From Burhinus oedicnemus (Eukaryota > Chordata > Aves > Charadriiformes > Burhinidae): DNA of 64,000 bases. The stretch spans positions 2,484,579 to 2,548,578 of the forward strand of contig VFFE01007192.1 in NCBI GenBank assembly GCA_008921705.1, written 5' to 3'. The notes beneath the pieces were generated by a model. That model was given only the letters and a program-made list of their open reading frames with translations. It had not been told where the DNA came from and did not search any database. Made by a program: the position numbers and the translations under genes. Shown here in pieces: positions 12,731 through 23,260 of the stretch. The number at the start of each line of letters is the position of its first letter. The first letter of the stretch is position 1.

Positions 12731-15069
12731 CTGACAGATAGCTATGGGGTAGACCAGACCTACAGTGGGATTGCTTTTGAAATACGGGCATCTCTATCTA
12801 AGCACCACTTCCAACCAGTGGTGAGAAACAGGAACTTTTGGGGAAGCAATTAATTTCGTTTGGTTTACAGAGATAAGAACGAAACTCCAGAAATGCCTTC
12901 TTCCCCACTTCCTCCCATGCAGGGAGGGAGTATACGGTGGCCAGCTCAGAGGTGTACATCCACACTGTGGCTAAACTGCAGACGTGTAGTGAGATGAGCT
13001 GAATTCCTCCCTTAAATACAGTTTTCCCTGGCTGCTGAGCACCACACTAAGTTTCCTCTGAGCAATGACCTTTGCTAACAAGGCAGCAGAAACATGACGA
13101 ACATGCGGATCGGTGGCCATCTCCACAGCTGCTTGATAAAACATGGGGTTTTGCGGCAAATTTACCAACAGGTTTCCCAAGGCCGAGCATTCCTTCAGCC
13201 GCAGCCCCTCCTCCAGTCCTCTAAAAGCAGTGGCTCCGACCGAACTCGGTCAGACCACCACCACCCTCACTGCACCAACCCATCCTTACAGAGTCCAGAC
13301 CGTGCTCTAGATGAAGCTGCAGCGCTTGCAATGTTCAGAAAACAGCTCAAGGTCATTCTTCATTTTATTAATTTCAGGCCCAGCAGTGAAAATGTCAGCT
13401 GCAGAGGAACCTGCCTTTGCTTAGCTCGTTGCCTGCTGTAATTCCCTGAAGTCCAATTGCCATTTACAGCGATGGGGCTGGGTGGAGCATCCCTGGGAAG
13501 AAGGAGATCACAGGCTGCATTCTTTAGCTGCTGCAAGAGACTTTTCCCCTAGGAACTGGGCACACGCTGTGCTATTACGAAACAAACAACAGTCGGTCGC
13601 AATTTTTGATTATACTACTACTGGTTTTCAACTAATTTGGTGCCAACCTCTACAAGAACAGTTTCCAGCACTGTAAAAATTGACCCTGAAAATTGTCCCA
13701 ATGAGTTCTGTTACTAAGGACGTGAACTCCCACAAAAACGAATGGCAGATCTGCAGTAACTCACTTAAAGTAGGATCGTGCATTTTGTGGGTTTTTTTCC
13801 TGCAGTACAGAGCATAAAATGCCAGATAAAGCAATAATACACTCATCATAAACATAGATGTGTTGAACTTTGAGTTGCTATGCACTGTGGTGTTATGTAA
13901 CAGTGAGTATTAGAAACCAATATAAATTAATAATGCCTTAAATTTCCCTGCATTTTACTGTCTTCTCTCAAAAAAAAAATCTGTAACCCAAAACATGAAA
14001 AGAGCCAGAGCTCCTCCAAGTCCGTTAGGGACTTGGTTATTGCCAGTTGGTCCTATACAGAAGGCATTCAGGCTACGGTGGCCTACATAGAGAAGCATGC
14101 AACTGAGAAATGCAAAGAGCATCCATAGATTGCAACGATACAGTTAACGCTGTCCTCCTCCCCCATCTTTTCCAAAAGGCTAAATCTGCCTTCTATCTGA
14201 AAGCAAACCAAAAAAACAATAGTACAAATACCATCCACGGTTCACACTTCCAAGAGTATTCTGTTTAAAAGCAAATAATCTCCTAAACTGCTCTTTCCAA
14301 AATAAGCTCCATTTTTCTACTAGTTAATAATTACAGAAGAATTTTCTCAAGTTTATTGATGGTGGGAAAGAGAAGTACAGTTAGAGCATTGTTTTCTGGT
14401 AGGGAACTGAAGTAACACTTTTTCCAGATTTCCACAGAGATGTTCAGTGGAAAAATGCCCAGTATCCTGAAACACTTCTCTCTGGAAATTAATTTCACTC
14501 TTTCTTTCCCATATAGTCTTTTATGGATGTGCAGAAAAGCACACAATAAAACAATATGCAGCCTTTAAAAGCACATAGAAACATTCATTTCTGATCTCGG
14601 AAATGTCTATCTGTGAAGCGCAAGTTTATTGTACAGTATTCCAAACCAATAAAGATTTTCTACCAATCTAGAAGATCTTAGTCTTTTTTTTTTATATTGT
14701 TTCCTATCATCGCTCCTGATGAGAATCAACAAGTTCTACTTGGATTAGTTGTTTTATACAAATAGTTGCATAACAAAGAGAGGAGTAAACTCCTGTACCC
14801 AAGCCTTAAGCTCTAAGCTAAAAACCTAAGATGCCAACTATTAGAGCGTAACCGCATGTCTCAAGTTCTCGTTTATTTTCAATTCTTCTGGTAGTTACAG
14901 AAGTAATTCTAAGAGCCATCCATCATGTCTTCTGTTAAAGGTATCTTTACAAAATGTGCCTACTTGTTTTTTTACTGTACCATGGGTGAGAGGATAAGAA
15001 GCATTTCAGACTGGGCAAGATAAACAATTTTTAAAACTTTAGAACACCCAGATAAAAACTTTCTCAGAA
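12731..15069. other. Unannotated non-coding stretch
   Basis: No gene or clear repeat is seen. An A9 run lies at about 13970-13978 and a T10 run near 14683-14692. Open frames at 13094-13441 (plus) and 13628-13885 (minus) have no supporting splice or start context. Confidence 0.6.
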
Positions 15070-15132
15070 ACCTGGGAGAGAGTGAGAGGGCAGGAGGGGG
15101 CAGAAAGAAGGGGGAGGGAGAGGGAAGAGGCA
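15070..15132. repeat. Purine-rich low-complexity tract
   Basis: A nearly pure A/G run on the plus strand, rich in ggga/gaga units with only isolated pyrimidines, between 'aacctgggagag' and 'gaagaggcac'. It is low-complexity DNA with no inferred function. The open frame on the opposite strand (15064-15294) starts from this tract and is an artefact. Confidence 0.6.
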
Positions 15133-16530
15133 CTGACCCAGCTCATTTATCCCACTGGAGAAGAGAGCCGAGGTATGTTCCAGACTAGCTAGTTGTTTCA
15201 ACCGTATCACCTCAAACAACCAATTGAAGTTTTTTGCGATAGGAACTAATGTGCGATAAATGCTACTGAACTCAGCGATGAGCCAACCATCCATCCCACC
15301 ACACTGTCACTGTCCCTTTAGAAGGCTGTCCCTGCAAGAGACCCAGCAGCTCGTCTCCAGAGGGACAGCTGACAGAGGTGGGTCTGCAGCCGCAGCCTTC
15401 AGCTCAACCCACTGTCCTTCCCTGTGAAGGCGCTCATCTCCCTCCTTGGGACTCAGGAGTGAGCTGAGGGGAAAGTCGTGAAGACAGGCAGTCCACCTCC
15501 GTCGTCACCAGTGTTAGGTTTCTAACCGTGTTTTCCTATTTTGCTTCAATGTTCTTCTCTAGTCATAGTAACTTGGTAGTAACTACTCTCCCTTCTGCTC
15601 TTCAGCCCCGCAGGACCCGCACAAGAGGAGAACAACTGCGGTACAAAGGCAAATGAGACACTAAACACCTATTAACATCACAAAAGAATACAACAATAAA
15701 TCAGAGGGATGAGGAGGGAAAAGGAGTGTCATTTATCTTCTGCTTAATACCACTTCTGTATTACAGCACATACGGTATTTCAGATGCAGCATGACTTTAC
15801 AGATGATTGCCCCTTGTAAACTGTGTGTTCCCTTTTTACCCACCTGTCGTGAATTGCTTGAGGCAAGTCTAGAAAACGGCTGTCCAAGCTGTATCCCGCT
15901 GGCCAGGCTGCGCCCGGAGGGACGACTCTGTCCTGCTCCCAAACACTTCTGTCATCAAATAGCACAGCCTCTCAGCAGACAACTATTTTGCTGTATAATG
16001 TAGCCCTGGGCTGGCCATACAGACCTCTTCTACACACCACCACCCACTGCCTTTGCAACCCCCAAAATAAATAAAAAAATTAAATTATATTTTCTTTGCC
16101 CTTCCTAACACAAGATGCACAAAAAGCTTCTGATAGTCTACTTATCTGTGTACCTACAGCTGCTTAGGTTTACATTATGCTGGCATAAAATCAGCACAAT
16201 TACGCTTGAAATAAATACAGGAAAAATTTTTACAACAAAATGCTTGAAAGGTCAGTTCGTAGTACACTGCTGTTGAAGAAAACACATTATTAATCAGGAC
16301 GTTACCACAGGTTTTTATTTGAGTACCTTGTTTTGTAATTTAGGACCCACATTTTGAATGTAAAAAAATCACACTGAGTGTTTGCTTCCCGCTGACCTTA
16401 CCACCAGATTTGCTCATTCCAGTTTGAATTAATAAGGCTATTAAATCACTTAGCATTTGTCCTCATGTAAACACAGTCAGAATCTGCTCCTTCGCTCTCA
16501 GTGACACTGCAGACCTTCTCACAGACTTTT
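15133..16530. other. Unannotated non-coding stretch
   Basis: No gene is seen. The segment 15300-15500 is GC-richer with overlapping short frames. 'ccagtttgaattaataaggctattaaatcac' near 16420-16450 resembles conserved-element texture. An A-rich run lies at about 16062-16085. Confidence 0.55.
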
Positions 16531-16582
16531 CTTTGTATAGAAGGCACCTTCTGTATAGATACACATCTTCTGTATAGAAGAT
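16531..16582 (+). repeat. Imperfect short tandem triplication (about 17-19 bp unit)
   Basis: Three successive units share the core ctttgtatagaagg / cttctgtatagatac / cttctgtatagaagat, separated by 'cac' and 'acat'. It looks like a small local duplication event rather than a mobile element. Confidence 0.6.
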
Positions 16583-18155
16583 AAACTCCAGAGAGCAGAC
16601 GTTTACCTGGCCAATAGCATTGTGTTACTACCTACAGCCAAGGATGGAGAATTTATTGGCTCTGCTGACAGCCACCATAGATTTTCAAACTCCGCAAGCC
16701 AAGAAGCATTCATCTAAGCCGTCTTGTGGGTTTTGTGCTGTGCTGGATCTCGACCTGTTTTCTAAATCTTGGACTCTGCCTCCCCACTAAAACAACCCAA
16801 GGGAAACCAGCGCGGCACACAGATACAGCTGGGGCTCTGCAGAAGCTGTACGGATTTTTTGCCAGCAGGGACAGCAACGTAAAATTTGGCAGCAGATGTG
16901 TGTGTGCTAGCATGCATAGTCATATCTGTAATGCAATGGCGGTTTGAGAAAAAAATACCGTACATTTAGAACCGTTAATTATCAAAACAGTATTAACAGA
17001 ATGAGAATACTCAGTTGTTACAGGTTGAAAAGCAGGAAAAAAGACTATTGCAAGAATGGGGACCATGTAACTTTCTCCTATGCCCCCCACTTCCCACCCC
17101 GGCTGAGTTCCTGTATGCCCCTGGCTGAGCTTGGCCAGCCTGCACAGTTCCCACCCTGCCCTGCCAACACATCAGCAAACAAAACTAAAACAAACCAAAA
17201 CCAAATAAACCTACTGAAACGCCTAACACACTGTAACAAGTTATTACCTGTTTTATTTTGCTACATATTTAAGGAGTTTCCATAGAAAAGCGGCAACTGG
17301 GCCTGAGCATAGAGAGAGCCGTGTGGAACACGGGTACGTGGTCTTTTACAAGGCGCGGTGTTTTCCAGGGGGTTAAGAGCTAACCTCACCTTGCCAGTGC
17401 TACCGTCACAGTGAGTATCCCTGACGGTTCTTGCGTGTGCAGCACTGCACTCTGAAGATTTTAGGAAGGTGTGTAAACGCTGGTGGAGACAGACTCCACC
17501 ATCCCCAAAGGCGGTGTCAATCCTGCCCGAAGAACAAGCACAGCTTCACATACAACAACAACGGATGCTTATATTTTACAAATATTTTACTTACATTTTA
17601 CATAAGGCTGTCCCTACACTTGAAGGGGACGCACCACGACACCCACCCCGCTCCAGACAGTGCTGATGGGGAAGCCGTGGGGTCTTACCAAGGCCCCCAT
17701 CTGACCAACCTGCCCGGGTTTCTTTGCAGGGAGGGGGCCAGTGGGGAGCCCGGACCCATGCGTGGTCTGGGCCTGGGAGCTGAGACGTGACCTCAGTCTG
17801 ATGGTACAGCAGCACCTACACACACGAAGGGAGAAGATGTATGTTTCTGGAGTCAAGGAGCATGTATGTAATCAACCTTTCACAGCTGAACAAGTGACGA
17901 CATCAACAGCAGTGCAATTACTATCTGTTAGCACTGTTAACTTGTAGTTAACGAAAGACACCATGTACTAGCTTATGAACATGATGAAAGTTGAAATTAA
18001 TATGGTTACAAAGCATGTTGCCAGTCGACGAGCACACGTATGGTTAGCTACCTTAGCTCAGCCAACTGCTAAGCTTCAGCAGCCCTGTGATGTTCCCAAT
18101 ATCGTGGCTTATCACTGCTGGTAAGCACAGTTGACCAAGACCATAGGTGCTCTCG
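16583..18155. other. Unannotated non-coding stretch
   Basis: No gene is recognised. Overlapping short open frames on both strands at 16710-16965 and 17431-17947 fall in moderately GC-rich DNA without convincing exon boundaries. An A/C-rich low-complexity run occupies about 17175-17210. Confidence 0.55.
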
Positions 18156-18180
18156 CTCAGCGCTCAGGCTGAGGGCTGAG
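18156..18180. repeat. Near-perfect palindrome
   Basis: ctcagcgctcag (18156-18167) pairs with ctgagggctgag (18169-18180) around a single central base, with one mismatch in 12. Such a short-loop palindrome could form a cruciform or be a dimeric factor site; neither is demonstrated. Confidence 0.55.
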
Positions 18181-18679
18181 TCGTCATGCAATTTCAGTTC
18201 AGGATGAAGAAAACCACAAGCCCATAACCAGAGGCTGAAAATCGTATTCGCAAACTACACGTGCCTGGGCTCTTGCCCTGGCAGCGACCCAGCTGGCAGG
18301 GAATGGCCTTAATCTACACTATTAAACTGCCTCCCTCTCCAAAGCGGCCACGTCCAAACGGTCTGTCATGAATAATCCATGGCCTGTGCTAACTCCATAC
18401 TCAGGAACTGTTTTAGAAAGTTGGTCTGGACCTCAAGTACATCACAGACACCGGTGATAACCCGACAGCACAGATGACGAAGCCCCAGCCCCAGAGGATG
18501 CTCTCTGACATGGTTCAATCTCTCTGTGTAGACACGGCCAAAGAGAGCAGAGCAGGAGGCAGAAGGGCAGATATACCTGCAGTCATGGCATTTCTGCATC
18601 TCAAAGAAAGTGACTCACACACTGCAGTAAGTCCTAAGTAAGAGAAGACACGAAGCTGTACTGTCAAGAGTAAAGGAAG

Positions 18680-18696
18680 GGGAGAGAGAGAGAGAA
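18680..18696. repeat. (GA)n microsatellite
   Basis: A run of about seven GA units on the plus strand, flanked by other purine-rich sequence ('aaggaaggg'). Confidence 0.85.
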
Positions 18697-19853
18697 GCAT
18701 CTCCTTTGTTTTACTTCTGCTTCCGCAGTCGTGCTAGACCTGCACTGACTACTGCCTGACCTTGGGAATGCAAACAAAAAAGAAAAAACAGATTCTTACC
18801 CATGACTGATTATGTCACTTCTTCAACCTTGTACAAAAAAAGGTAATATTACATTTTGTGTTTTATTTTTCCTGCCTAAGCTATGTGAAATATTTCTGTA
18901 AAAGTGAACTTGTGTGTATACCATGTAGTAGCAAATTTTTAACTAATGACACAAAATAACTAACATTTACCATTAATATCAGTGCTACACCATTAATTAA
19001 CATTTACCTATGTTAGGCAAGTCTTTACAAGGCACTCTCAGTCCTACTGACTACTCTTAAAACTGGGGCCAAGCTTCATCTAGATTAAGGTCAAATGACA
19101 GAAGACTCAACATATCCCAAGCTGGGCAAGTCTATTTCTACAGAGCTGATTTATACTTTTGTTTTCGTTTGATGCTGTTTTCTCATAAAGCAGACAGTGG
19201 GGTTGCCTCTCTAAAATTACCTAGGAAGTTGTACGCTCCAGTTAACAAAGACAGATGAAGCTACTAGTATTATTTACAGACAGTGGTAAGCACTTCTTTC
19301 ACCTACTCGCCAACCCACACCGCACTCAGTGGGACTTTATGTCCAAGCAGTTACGCACAAGATGACATGTGCTGTTCGATGATAGCCAAATCAGTAAATC
19401 TCTCAAAATACAAAGGACATCTCTCTCTTGGCCACCCTGTTGTATATGACTTGCAACAAATTTGACTGTTGGCAGTCCTTAGCTCTGCAAGAGCACAGTA
19501 GCAGCGCTCTCCTCCTTGTGGCACATTTTAAACTAGATTTTTCAGCTCAGTATGTTGGGGTTTTTTTGCTATTTTCATGCCTGCCCAATTCTTTTGATAC
19601 CAGAACAAACAAAACAAAACCACCAAGGACTTGTTCTGACATGATGGGGTCCCTGATGGCTACAGCTTCCCAGTTCCTAAGGGGAGATTTCACTGTCTCT
19701 GAGCCCCTCTCTCCTGTTCTCCTGGGACAAGAGAACATTTTGACTTTTGAAAGGGAAATCAAATAAGCAGGCCTATGATCTACCTGATTTATTTTCCTAC
19801 TTTGAGAAGCGTAAGAAGAAGCTGTTGCTGCCTATTTACTCTTTTTTCTTTAG
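18697..19853. other. Unannotated non-coding stretch
   Basis: AT-rich sequence with a partial local duplication of 'taacatttacc' near 18961-19010, and an A/C-rich run at about 19602-19622. Open frames at 19283-19465, 19428-19766 (plus) and 19547-19762 (minus) overlap one another and match no family I know. Confidence 0.5.
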
Positions 19854-20024
19854 CTCAGAGAAAATGATCTTTCGAAGGAAAGAGCTATTCCTCCCACTCC
19901 TTGGCAGGATGGAGAAGGTGATCCCATTATTCCTTCACAAGCAACAGCAGAAGGGATATTCTCACTTACATCCACAAGGAAGCAAAAGGGGATCAACAAT
20001 GTTTAAAGTACTAACAGGCTCTGT
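19854..20024 (+). other. Candidate exon (57-codon-scale open frame with splice-like ends)
   Basis: The left edge is preceded by a good acceptor pattern (cctatttactcttttttctttag, ending at 19853). The right edge is followed by a consensus-like donor, gtaagt (20025-20030). The 171-base interval is open in one frame, beginning one base into a codon and ending two bases into one, so its length is a multiple of three. The predicted peptide is basic and aliphatic (begins SEKMIFRRKELF) and resembles no family I recognise. The frame would hit TAA at 20026 if unspliced. It could equally be a non-coding RNA exon or chance. Confidence 0.25.
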
Positions 20025-20342
20025 GTAAGTGGAGCACAGTGGAAAGTTTAGGCTGCATGAGGGTTTTCCTTAGAGTTTAGTTGCCCCAGCGAAAAAAGGT
20101 AGTCATGATTTCCCTGTCAGTTAATGCAGATGAACATATTTCACTCCGTGCTTTTACCTCAGCTAACTACTATCCAAACTAACTACCTCCCTTTTTTCTC
20201 CCAGTTCGTGCAGAACATTAACATCAACTTCTAATTAAAGAATGCTCACAGAACATGGAAATTATAAGCCATAGAAAATCTTTGATTTGATTTACACTAC
20301 TATTGCATTTTATTTTTCATGGTATGTAAAAACAATTGTAAC

Positions 20343-21073
20343 GCCCAGTATCAATACAGGCTGGGGGATGAAGGGATTGAGAGTAGCCCTGCTGAGGACT
20401 TGGGAGTGTTGGTGGATGAAAAGCTGGACATGAGCTGACAATGTGCGCTCACAGCCCAAAAAGCCAACTGTATCCTGGGCTGCATCAAAAGCAGCGTGGC
20501 CCGCAAGTTGAGGGAGGTGATTCTGCCCCTCTACTCTGCTCTCCTCAGACCCCACCTGGAGTACTGCATCCAGCTCTGGAGCCCTCAACATAAGAAGGAC
20601 ATGGACCTGTTGGAGCAGGTCCAGAGGACAGCCACAAAGATGATCAGAGGGTTAGAGCCCCTCTGGTATGAGGACAGGCTGAGAGAGTTGGGGTTGTTCA
20701 GCCTGGAGAAGAGAAGGCTCTGGGGAGACCTTGCTGTGCCTTGTCAATACTTAAAGGGGGCTTACAAGAAAGATAGTTACAATCTCTTTAGCAAGGCCTG
20801 TTGCGACAGGACAAGGGGTAATGGTTTTAAATTAAAAGAGCATAGATTTAGACTAGATATAAGGAAGAAATTTTTTATAATGAGGGTAGTGAGACAGTGG
20901 AACAGGTTGCCCAGAAAGGTGGTAGATGCCCCATCCCTGGAAACATCGAAGTTCAAGTTGGACGGGGCTCTGAACAACCTGATCGAGTTGAAGATGTCCC
21001 TGCTTATTGGAAGGGGAGTTGGACTAGATGACCTTTAAAGGTCCCTTCCAACCCAAACCATTCTATGATTCTA
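20343..21073 (+). mobile_element. CR1 LINE retrotransposon, 5'-truncated
   Basis: This is the longest CR1 copy in the window. It begins abruptly inside ORF2, at a 'tatcaatacaggctgggggatgaa'-type segment, and runs through the reverse-transcriptase C-terminal part and the 3' UTR (ttggactagatgacctttaaagg, cccttccaaccc) to the tail attctatgattct. 5' truncation is normal for CR1, which copies itself by target-primed reverse transcription. The 3' UTR differs from those at 32.9 and 45.6 kb, so it belongs to another subfamily. No target-site duplication is evident. Confidence 0.95.
20349..21038 (+). pseudogene. CR1 ORF2 reverse-transcriptase C-terminal remnant
   Basis: In frame from 20349 the translation follows the CR1 ORF2 C-terminus: the blocks EVILPLYSALLRPHLEYC and RTRGNGFKLKEHRFRLDIRK, then WNRLPRKVVDAPSLE, ending at a natural stop (21036-21038). 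There is one in-frame TGA at 20436-20438, a position where a CGG-type codon would readily decay by CpG deamination. The catalytic YxDD core of the reverse transcriptase and the endonuclease domain lie further upstream in a full element and are absent. The copy cannot be autonomous. Confidence 0.9.
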
Positions 21074-23149
21074 ACCTACTATGCCTCACTCAGCATTTCT
21101 TCAATGTTCTTCCTTACTGAGAATTTAATAAGGTCATTGGTAATAAAATTGAAAACATCACTTAAAAATCACTGCATTATCCTAATTTCTATCACCATGA
21201 AAACCTTGGATTCTTCTGTCCTGAAACTTAATACCAGGACAGCAAAAACAGCGTATCTGGCTGGCAAAATACATACGTAAGTACTTCAGAAGCCAAGAGC
21301 TTTATACATCAAAATTAAAATTTAAGTCATACAATTTTGTTTTCTGAAATGACTTCTGAATATTATCAAACCACACAGTTAACTTAAGCTTGTTTTCATG
21401 ACCTGACATAGTACTATTAACACAGGACATGGCCTAAATTGGCTTATTGTAAGAAAAGCAAAATACCTTACTTTTTTTCAACTTTCAACTGTGATCATAC
21501 GAATGATGGAAGACCTCAGGGCCTTATTTTTAAAGGCATGAAGTCATTAAGTGCTGGGAAATGAAAAGCCTTTCAGAATGTGATCCAAATGCAGGAATTC
21601 ACCCGTCCACTCTGCTCCTCCTCCTCACTGGGGCAAGCGAGGATGTTCTCTGTATGGAGATCTGGGTGCTCACTCGCTGGGTAAGGCGTGGGTGGCAGTC
21701 CTGCAATTGCTTAAAACTGCGTCCAAATAGATACTAATCCTCCTCCTCCAACACTGAATTTTGAGTCTGAGAAATATTTTCACTCAAAACCTATTATTTC
21801 TTAACGCAATGAGAATAGGACTGGTTCCTGCAGTGGAAATATCAACCCCTCCCAGTTTCTTAGCTCTGCTCATGGCAGCACTTTGAAAGCATGACCTCCT
21901 TAACTTTGATGCACACTTTTGCAGAGAGGTCACTTCAGATAATACTTTTAGGAAGACAAACGCCCCACACCATTATAATAATAAATGATATGTGAATTAT
22001 AAATTTGGCACAAAATTCTGTACTCTGTGAACTAAATTACATTAAGATAGATAAAACAGCCAGGAAAAGCAGAAAAGAAAATTATAACCCTAGCAGGGGA
22101 GTGGTCTTCAAGGCAGTTCTTAAGTAAATATTTTTATCGACTTTTTTCTTGAAAGTCTCCTGCGAGGTTTCTCAAAAAAAACACAACCCAACCCCCAAAA
22201 AACCATGACAGCAAAAACTCAACACAGCAAGAAGGGATCATGCACAGCTCTCAAATATTTTTCCAGATTCTCCAGTTGCTAAAACCTATTGTTGTTTTTT
22301 TAAGGCTGTGACTGCTCCCACATTCCTCACTGAGAATCTACTGAAGCTGTGCTGTTGGCAAGTATTGCTACATTACTTTTAAATGACATTTAGTTCTTTT
22401 GCTCTTGGTACTCATGCACTGGGCTTCAAAGTTAAAGGGAACTGCCCTCAGAGATTGCAGAAACAATGGAGACCAAAACCAAAAAAAGTTCAAATGTTTG
22501 CATTCTGTCTCAAGATAAATTCCAAAATCTGATGGAATTTTATCACCAATTTGCTATTCCCACCAAATACTTAATAATGAATGATCCAACTTTCCAAATA
22601 GACTGCAGAAGACTTGTCCTTGATATCTATAGATTGTTTATTTTCATTCAGATCCAGATGCTAATCTATGAGCCTTGTTTTTTCCTGATATAATGATAGC
22701 CAAAGCAGCACTTTTTTCCTCTTGTTACAGATACCATAATTTGAGAAAGACAGGGTGATGGATCTTGACGACTTGCCTCCTAGGTGCAACATTTGCCACG
22801 CCAGTGAGTATTACAGTCACGCTGTGACTACAACAGCAATTCAGTGCTCGGTGTTGTTAAGCCTGACAATGAATACTCTTCTTACTCTGCGATGCAACAT
22901 CAACCATACACATACAGAACTGTAAAGTGAAAATTCCAAAGATTTAGCTGGTCTGTGCGCTAAACGCTCTGACCAGGGTTAATTTTAGCAACCTCTCAGG
23001 AATGTCTTGTCTGATCCATGAGACGGTGCCACCAGCTGGGGAAGGAACCTTGGCCCTGAGAGCTGTCCTCCAGCAGGGAGGGACCCCTTCAGCGCAAGGA
23101 CCCACCCAAACCCCACACCACAGGCCCCCTCCACCCTGTTCACCACAGC
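21074..23149. other. Unannotated non-coding stretch
   Basis: No gene is seen. An A/C-rich run lies at about 22172-22205. The frames at 21065-21280 and 22466-22693 (plus) are AT-rich and unsupported. The region becomes GC-richer after 23000. Confidence 0.6.
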
Positions 23150-23260
23150 ATCGAGTGCACGTGGCTGGCCGAGACGGCGGTCAGGGAGCCGGAGAAGAGC
23201 CACGGCACAGCGCCGCACAGGCACGTACGGCACGCACAGGGAAGCGTTAGCAAAGAGTCG
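23150..23260. other. Small CpG-rich patch
   Basis: By hand count about 14 CpG dinucleotides fall within roughly 110 bases (for example gccgagacggcgg, cagcgccgcac, cacgtacggcacgc). This is far above the surrounding density. It is below the 200-base minimum usually required of a CpG island. It could be an unmethylated regulatory site or an exon fragment; the opposing 82-codon frames (22985-23233 minus, 23002-23250 plus) are not recognised. Confidence 0.4.
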
